Shown piece by piece: positions 34,889-40,760 of a stretch of 40,760 nt of DNA. A model generated the notes under the pieces. That model ran no database searches, was not told where the DNA came from, and saw only the letters and a program-made list of their open reading frames with translations. The DNA is from Deltaproteobacteria bacterium RIFOXYA12_FULL_58_15 (lineage in GTDB: Bacteria > Myxococcota > XYA12-FULL-58-9). The DNA lies in NCBI GenBank assembly GCA_001798605.1, contig MGST01000188.1, positions 1 through 40,760 of the forward strand, given 5' to 3'. Both the position numbers and the translations under genes were made by a program. Numbering within the stretch: the first letter of the stretch is position 1; every line of letters begins with the position of its first letter.

Positions 34889-35665
34889 ATGTCGCGAATC
34901 CTGAGAGCTTTCATCGTCTTTACGGCGATCCCTTTTGCTGTTTCTTGCGTTTCCCGCAACGACATCGAGGAGATCAAAGAGAACCAGAAGAAGATCTTGG
35001 CGCAGCTCGAAAAGGGAGGTCGAGGCCCAATGGCCAAGCAGCCGCCCCAGCGTCCGCAGGGGCCTGATGCTGCCAAGACGTATGCCGTCCCTGTGGGCGA
35101 TGATCCCGTCAAGGGTCCCGCTGACGCATGGGTGACCCTCATCGAGGGCTCCGAATTCCAATGCCCCTACTGCAGCCGCGTGCAGCCGACCATGAAGGAG
35201 ATTGCCGACAAATTTGGCAAAGACGTTCGCATTGTCTTCAAGCACAACCCCCTTGGTTTCCACCCGAACGCAATGCCCGCTGCAAACGCGTCGATGTGTG
35301 CCAACGAGCAGGGCAAGTTCTGGCCGATGCATGACGAGATGTTCGCCAATCAGAAGGAACTCTCCGATGACAAATACAAGGAGTGGGGTGCTAAGATCGG
35401 TCTCGACATGGGCCGTTGGACCAAGTGTTATGCCGAGAAGAAGTACGAGAAGGTGATTTTGGACGACCAACGGGTTCTGGCTCAGTTTGGTGCCCGCGGC
35501 ACCCCAGCATTCTTCATCAATGGCCGCTTCCTAAGCGGTGCCCAACCCTTCCCCGCCTTCGAGGCCATCATCAATGAGGAGCTGAAGAAGGCTCAGGCCA
35601 GCGGCATCGCCAAGAAGGATTATTACCAGAAGGCAGTGGTCGAGAAGGGCGAGAAGCAAATCTGA
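34889..35665 (+). CDS. DsbA-family thiol-disulfide oxidoreductase, lipoprotein
   Basis: A 258-residue protein. The signal peptide ends in a lipobox (FAVSC, Cys20), followed by a short coiled segment and a Pro-rich linker (QPPQRPQGP), so the domain stands off the membrane. The thioredoxin-fold DsbA domain has CPYC at 92-95, and cis-proline in GTPAFFING near the C-terminus. The helical insert expected for DsbA lies between. It would oxidise or transfer disulfides to exported proteins, consistent with cysteine-rich proteins encoded further on. GAGGAG precedes the ATG. Confidence 0.92.
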   Translation: MSRILRAFIVFTAIPFAVSCVSRNDIEEIKENQKKILAQLEKGGRGPMAKQPPQRPQGPDAAKTYAVPVGDDPVKGPADAWVTLIEGSEFQCPYCSRVQPTMKEIADKFGKDVRIVFKHNPLGFHPNAMPAANASMCANEQGKFWPMHDEMFANQKELSDDKYKEWGAKIGLDMGRWTKCYAEKKYEKVILDDQRVLAQFGARGTPAFFINGRFLSGAQPFPAFEAIINEELKKAQASGIAKKDYYQKAVVEKGEKQI

Positions 35666-35691
35666 TCTCGTTCATTTAGATCTCGAACTAG

Positions 35692-36627
<936 letters not shown>

Positions 36628-36675
36628 CAGTCAGATAGCTGGTACCGTGATCCCTCCATCGCCCGTGTCCAATTG

Positions 36676-37707
36676 GTGAAACAACGAAAACGCGACGGGT
36701 ATCGCCCGAGCAAACAGAAGCGATCCGGCAAGCGTCCGAACCGGTTCGATGGGGGTGCTGCGGGAAGCGAAAACGGTATTGTTAACGATGGTACCCGTCG
36801 GCTCGATGCCGCTGTTCGAGAGCGGTTTTTGTTGAGCTGGGCCAAGGCGAGAGACAGGATCACCCGAGGAAAGATCCATATCGAAGGGGTCCAGGTGCTC
36901 GACATCGGGCACCTGCTCGCCGAAGGTGTCGATTTCGAATATGTTGAGGCGACACCGCGCCGACCTTCGGTCCCAGTGCACTCGCTGCCCCCCGAAGCCA
37001 TCGTGCACATTGACGACGATTTGGTGGTGGTGGACAAACCCGCAGGGTTGCTCAGTGTGCCCCTTGATGAATACACCGAATATGAGCCGAAGGAAGATGA
37101 TGAGAGCCTGGTGCAGTTGTTGAGCAACGCCCTCGAGTCCATGTTGGGTAAGGGCCAGGACGTGTTTGTCGTTCATCGACTTGATCGTGGCACCAGCGGC
37201 GTTCTCGTGTTTGCCCGCAACCGCATTGCCCGCGATCGCCTCAAGGACCAATTCCGGGTGCACTCGGTACACAGGTGTTACTTGGCCTTGGTCGAGGGGC
37301 ACGTTGCCTCGACCACCATTGAGAATCATCTTGTTCGTGATCGCGGAGATGGCGTTCGGGGCTCGGTTGAAAATGCCCCGCTGCGTATGCGGCGCAAGCT
37401 GAGCGGCGGTCGCATCGCCATCACCCATGTCGAGGCTTTGGAAATGCTGCGCGAGGCAACGTTGATTGCCTGCCGGCTCGAGACCGGTCGCACCAACCAG
37501 ATCCGTATTCATCTCTCAGAGCTGGGGCATCCCCTGGTAGGGGAAACGGTGTACCGCCGCAGTGATGGCCGATCCTCGAAACCCGCCCGACGTCTTTGCC
37601 TGCATGCCGCCGAGCTTGGTTTCATCCATCCGCGCAGTGGTGAGCACCTGCACTTCAAGTCGGAGGTTCCGTCGGCCATGCAGCAGGAGATTGACGGCAG
37701 ACGGTAG
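36676..37707 (+). CDS. RluA-family pseudouridine synthase with N-terminal S4 domain
   Basis: About 343 residues. The first 35 residues are basic and Gly-rich. An S4 RNA-binding domain follows (RRLDAAVRERFLLSWAKARD and onward to about residue 90). The catalytic domain has DKPAGLLS, then HRLDRGTSGVLVF around residue 169-181, where the Asp of HRLDR is the nucleophile, and TGRTNQIRIH as motif III. Such enzymes convert uridine to pseudouridine in rRNA or tRNA; which site is not readable. The GTG at 36676 (or TTG at 36673) has no clear ribosome site, so the start could be different by a few codons. Confidence 0.9.
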   Translation: MKQRKRDGYRPSKQKRSGKRPNRFDGGAAGSENGIVNDGTRRLDAAVRERFLLSWAKARDRITRGKIHIEGVQVLDIGHLLAEGVDFEYVEATPRRPSVPVHSLPPEAIVHIDDDLVVVDKPAGLLSVPLDEYTEYEPKEDDESLVQLLSNALESMLGKGQDVFVVHRLDRGTSGVLVFARNRIARDRLKDQFRVHSVHRCYLALVEGHVASTTIENHLVRDRGDGVRGSVENAPLRMRRKLSGGRIAITHVEALEMLREATLIACRLETGRTNQIRIHLSELGHPLVGETVYRRSDGRSSKPARRLCLHAAELGFIHPRSGEHLHFKSEVPSAMQQEIDGRR

Positions 37708-37852
37708 AGTCCCCCATAGTGCACGGATTGCGTAGTGTCCGGCTTGATGGACATGAGACTTGGGCAAATCGCTGATATCTCCAACAATGGGTGGCCCGAC
37801 TCTTGCTGTAACATTGCTGTTTGGCACCAAAGTGCTCCAGGGAGGATAGCCA

Positions 37853-38818
37853 ATGAGATGGGTTGAAATCTCCACTGTGACCATGTCGCTGGTGTTGTCA
37901 GCAGGCAGTACGTGGGCAGAAAGTCGCCAGTGTTATGACCATGATGGGGACGGGTTCGGCAACGGCTGTGCGGCTGGAGCGGACTGTAATGACCACAATC
38001 CGAACGTCAATCCTGGGCGCAAAGAGGTCTGCGATTTTGTCGATAACGATTGTAACGCATTGGTTGACGACGCGCCCCAGTGCCCGCAACCATCCCACCA
38101 GCTCGAGCGTCTAGCCGTGCGGGGGGGACCGTTCATCATGGGGAGCGACGAGGGGGCCGCAGACGAGCTACCAACACACGACGTGCTCGTTTCATCCTTT
38201 CATCTGGACCGTTTCGAGGTCACCAATGCGAGGTACCGTGCCTGTGTCCTCGCCGGCGTGTGCGACCCCCCGGCCTTGAGGAGTTCACGGCATCGGCCGC
38301 AGTATTTCGACGCCGATGATTTCGCCAACTACCCGGCCATCTTTGTCAGTTGGCATCAGGCCAACGCCTTTTGCCACTGGGCTGGTGGCCGCTTGCCGAC
38401 TGAAGCCGAGTGGGAAATGGCAGCTCGCGGTCCCGCACCGTCGACTCGTACCTATCCATGGGGTGACGAGGCCCCCGATTGCAGTCGCAGCAACTTTGGT
38501 GGTGACAGGGGGTGTGTGGGTGACACCGACTTGGTCGGCCGCAGGCCCTTGGGCAACAGTCCCCACGGCGCGATGGACATGGCTGGCAATGTTTGGGAGT
38601 GGGTCGCCGATTGGTATGAAGCTGAGTATTACACAAACAGTCCGTTGAAAAATCCCCAGGGGCCAGAGCAGGGGAATCTCAAGGTCATGCGGGGGGGCTG
38701 TTGGGAAAGTGAGACCAGCAGCCTGCGGGTCTCTTGTCGCAAGGCGGAGCTCCCCAAGGCATGGGCTGACAATGTCGGCTTTCGATGTGCCTATGACGCG
38801 CCGGGAGGTGCCCGATGA
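37853..38818 (+). CDS. MopE-like metal-binding motif plus SUMF1/FGE-domain exported protein
   Basis: A 321-residue exported protein. GGGAGG lies before the ATG. A signal peptide (MSLVLSAGSTWA) is followed by a short Cys-rich repeat with CYDHDGDGFGN and CDFVDNDCNALVDD, the Put_metal_bind motif typical of MopE-like myxobacterial surface proteins. The rest is a SUMF1 domain (MGSDEGAADELP, LPTEAEWEMAARG, GNVWEWVADWY, and VGFRC at the end). The catalytic Cys pair of true formylglycine enzymes is not obvious; the MRGGCW..RVSCRK region looks like a generic SUMF1 fold, so a binding role is more likely. The next gene starts inside its stop codon. Confidence 0.87.
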   Translation: MRWVEISTVTMSLVLSAGSTWAESRQCYDHDGDGFGNGCAAGADCNDHNPNVNPGRKEVCDFVDNDCNALVDDAPQCPQPSHQLERLAVRGGPFIMGSDEGAADELPTHDVLVSSFHLDRFEVTNARYRACVLAGVCDPPALRSSRHRPQYFDADDFANYPAIFVSWHQANAFCHWAGGRLPTEAEWEMAARGPAPSTRTYPWGDEAPDCSRSNFGGDRGCVGDTDLVGRRPLGNSPHGAMDMAGNVWEWVADWYEAEYYTNSPLKNPQGPEQGNLKVMRGGCWESETSSLRVSCRKAELPKAWADNVGFRCAYDAPGGAR

Positions 38819-39945
38819 ATCGTTTCGGTCGGATTGGTCCTATCGATCGTCTCTGTCGCATCCGCCCCCTTTGTTCGGTCGTCGGCGTCGCTTTCATCTT
38901 GTCGCTGCCTCGGGTTGCGTTGCCGTGTGGTGGTGGCTTTGGTGCCGGGATCGAAATTGATCCCGCCCAGACCATCGTCCTTCATTTCGAAAACGGCGTT
39001 GAGACCTATGTGTTCAATCCCTACTTCTGTGGCGAGGCCACAGAGTTTGGCTTGATCTTGCCAGTGCCGAGCACCCTGCGGCAAACCCCGGAGCTTGCCG
39101 ACGCCGATCTCGCCAAAGAGCTTGAGGCCCTAACGGCCCCACGCGTAGTGACGGAGTGCCAAAGCTCTGGTGGCGGCTGTGGTGGGGCGAGAGGAGGTTC
39201 CAAATCGAACGGTCTCGGTATGGACCGATCTGGAGAATGGTACCCGGGAGTCGATGTCGTCGACGCGGGTGAGGTCGGTATCTTCGATTGGACGCTGCTG
39301 CAGGCTGACACCGCAACAGCATTCACCGATTGGCTCGATGCCAACAGCTTTCCGTACGACGAACAGAGCGCAGCGCACTTCTCGTACTACGCCAATCAGA
39401 GCTGGTACTTCGTGGCCTTCAAGGTGACCGCGGGCGACGCTGCGCCACCGTTGGGATCCAAGCTGTGCGGTGAACTCGGGCCCTTGGTGCTGCAATTCGA
39501 GGCTGACCAACCGGTGATCCCCGCACGCATTGCCGCCGTCAACCAATCAGCTTATGCCGCCAACGCTTGGCGCATCATCGCCATTGCTGCGAGCCAACTT
39601 CGCCTCACCGACACCCGGCTCAATTCCGACCTTCTGTATTCTGGGACAATCTCGGACAACAGTCTGGCGGCGTATCCGGCGATAGCGTCCCTAGGTGCCA
39701 CCGGCGAGCGGGTCACCAAGCTCGATGTCTTTTTCCCTTGGGAAGGCGTCGATGCCGACATTTACCTCGAAGTGGACCCGAACCAGGGGGACTTCCGCCA
39801 AACTGTCGTCGAGTACGAAGAGTGCGGTTGTTCTGCCGCCACCAGTGCTTTGCTGCCGGTGCTCTTTGTCGCCGCCTTCGCCATTCCCATCGCCGCCCTG
39901 ATGCGCAGGCGTCGACGAAGATCGGATTGTGGCTCGGGGCGTTGA
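38815..39945 (+). CDS. DUF2330 protein with MYXO-CTERM-like C-terminus
   Basis: A 376-residue surface protein whose start overlaps the SUMF1 gene stop (ATGA). A signal peptide ends near LPRVALPCGGGF, the DUF2330 opening. The body is Cys-poor except for a CQSSGGGCGG loop, and includes FAVKVT-like DUF2330 segments (SWYFVAFKVTAG). The last 40 residues are a short cysteine motif (ECGCSAA), one hydrophobic helix (LLPVLFVAAFAIPIAAL) and a run of arginines (MRRRRRR). That trio is the form of MYXO-CTERM/JDVT-type sorting tails, which anchor proteins to the cell surface. The pair with the upstream gene suggests a two-component surface structure. Confidence 0.83.
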   Translation: MNRFGRIGPIDRLCRIRPLCSVVGVAFILSLPRVALPCGGGFGAGIEIDPAQTIVLHFENGVETYVFNPYFCGEATEFGLILPVPSTLRQTPELADADLAKELEALTAPRVVTECQSSGGGCGGARGGSKSNGLGMDRSGEWYPGVDVVDAGEVGIFDWTLLQADTATAFTDWLDANSFPYDEQSAAHFSYYANQSWYFVAFKVTAGDAAPPLGSKLCGELGPLVLQFEADQPVIPARIAAVNQSAYAANAWRIIAIAASQLRLTDTRLNSDLLYSGTISDNSLAAYPAIASLGATGERVTKLDVFFPWEGVDADIYLEVDPNQGDFRQTVVEYEECGCSAATSALLPVLFVAAFAIPIAALMRRRRRRSDCGSGR

Positions 39946-39950
39946 CGTCT

Positions 39951-40574
39951 CTATCGAGGCGGACGGACGTAGCCGTGGAACAGCTGTCCCGCAAGGCGAG
40001 GTCCATCCTTGGGTCCATAGGAGGGGGAGCGAAGGGTGTCGTTGAGGATGCGCCCATCCCTGCTACGTATGGATGGCTCCTGCAAGTTCATTTTCAACTC
40101 GGTGACACGGCCACTTCCGAAATGAACCATCGTCACCGTGCCGTCGTGCCCGACTTCCAGGACCACGCCAATGTGGGTGAGCTCGTCATCAACGAGCCCG
40201 TTTGCGTTGGCGTCGTAGGTGTAATCGAAAACGACGAGAGCGCCGGGGAAGGGGACTTCCACCACGCGACCTTCCTCTTCGGCTCGTTGCCAATGGGTCT
40301 TCGAGTTGCCCGTCACCGCAAATCCCGCTCTCATGAGGATGGCGTTCACCAGGCTACTGCAATCCCGCCGATTTCCTGCCTTTCTGTTCTGCAGGTGCCA
40401 CCTGGCCGCTGTGGCAACTTGCTCGCTCCAACTATCGGCACCAAGGGGAGGCACTGCGATGGAGTCAAACGCCATGGAGCGAGACGCCATGGTGCCCATG
40501 GCAGGCTTGACGATGGGTGGCTGGACCGCACAGCCGCCCACTAACAACAACAACAACAGTGCTCGTCCGCCCAC
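39951..40574 (-). CDS. NlpC/P60- or CHAP-like lipoprotein
   Basis: About 207 residues. The best start is a GTG (last base 40574) with GGAGG seven bases upstream, followed by a short signal with lipobox (LLLLLLVGGC). The mature domain has DCSSLVNAIL (probable catalytic Cys) and THIGVVLEVG (probable His), in the order of NlpC/P60 or CHAP peptidoglycan hydrolases. Between them is YDANANGLVDDE, a DxNxNG calcium-loop-like insert. The frame continues to 40625 but that part is not signal-like. It is convergent with the DUF2330 gene, 5 bases apart. The role is probably cell-wall cleavage; not certain. Confidence 0.75.
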   Translation of the reverse strand: MGGRALLLLLLVGGCAVQPPIVKPAMGTMASRSMAFDSIAVPPLGADSWSEQVATAARWHLQNRKAGNRRDCSSLVNAILMRAGFAVTGNSKTHWQRAEEEGRVVEVPFPGALVVFDYTYDANANGLVDDELTHIGVVLEVGHDGTVTMVHFGSGRVTELKMNLQEPSIRSRDGRILNDTLRSPSYGPKDGPRLAGQLFHGYVRPPR

Positions 40575-40760
40575 AATGAAACCTCCGAGGACCGATTCTC
40601 CCACAATCACCGCCACTACTTCCACAATCGTTCAACGCCAATACGGTGTTCATTCGGCCGCGGTTTCTCAAGGAATTGTGGGCACCCGTGTGGTAACGCG
40701 ATGCCTACGGGACGCGCATGAGGACTACTTGACGTTGAGATGTTTGTATTTTGGCAGCAG
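40575..40760. other. Window end, no clear gene
   Basis: The last 186 bases hold no convincing start or full frame. The minus strand has short frames open at the edge, for example one ending LLPKYKHLNVK and a stop near 40728, which might be the end of a gene that begins outside the window. A call is not possible from this fragment. Confidence 0.3.

Noticed and set aside
39567-40544. 325-residue plus-strand frame
   Set aside because: It overlaps the 3' half of the DUF2330 gene in another frame and then the antisense of the NlpC/P60-like gene; no family likeness.

Overview
The window (about 58% G+C by eye, densely coding on both strands, with no phage, IS or CRISPR genes seen) looks like chromosomal core-plus-lifestyle DNA of a member of the Myxococcota or a related former deltaproteobacterial lineage. 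The pointers are a eukaryotic-type Ser/Thr kinase, an FHA protein, two PilZ proteins, a MopE-like metal-binding repeat fused to a SUMF1 domain, a DUF2330 protein with a MYXO-CTERM-like tail, and many small lipoproteins. This is inference from gene content; no marker gene fixes the genus.

Layout. 1-2085: the 3' end of hldE (ADP-heptose synthesis), galT and an alkyltransferase-like DNA repair protein, tightly packed. 2264-7242: a gliding-type (GldA/GldF/GldG-like) ABC transporter with a DUF4340 protein. 7414-11051: metK, a CoA-pyrophosphatase-type Nudix gene, a mannose-1-phosphate guanylyltransferase, and two small exported proteins. 11069-14234 (minus): an FHA/coiled-coil protein and transketolase. 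14676-20154: a DEAD-box RNA helicase with a 21-bp coding repeat, a protein kinase carrying four zinc ribbons, a 126-bp near-perfect palindrome, and an OPT-family transporter.

20260-24090 is the most unusual part. A PAS protein faces a three-gene minus-strand operon encoding an RsbW-like ATPase fused to PilZ, a PilZ-TPR protein, and a STAS/zinc-ribbon/membrane/TPR protein. Together they look like a partner-switching system wired to cyclic-di-GMP. It is followed by an orphan hypC and by a five-gene minus-strand operon (24549-27909) encoding a putative outer-membrane barrel, a Thr/Pro-rich exported protein, an ECF sigma factor, a zinc anti-sigma factor and a DUF3106 protein.

28082-30934: trkA-trkH potassium uptake. 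31053-34579: a possible DUF6901 protein, a possible small lipoprotein, a beta-CASP RNase-like protein and a coiled-coil protein of unknown function. 34889-40574: a DsbA-like lipoprotein ending at a clear terminator, adk, an RluA-type pseudouridine synthase, a MopE/SUMF1 and DUF2330 surface-protein pair, and an NlpC/P60-like lipoprotein.

The genes fall into a few themes: envelope sugar precursors (hldE, manC), envelope transport and sensing (Gld-type ABC, OPT, Trk, sigma/anti-sigma), phospho- and c-di-GMP signalling, and RNA metabolism (DEAD helicase, beta-CASP, RluA).
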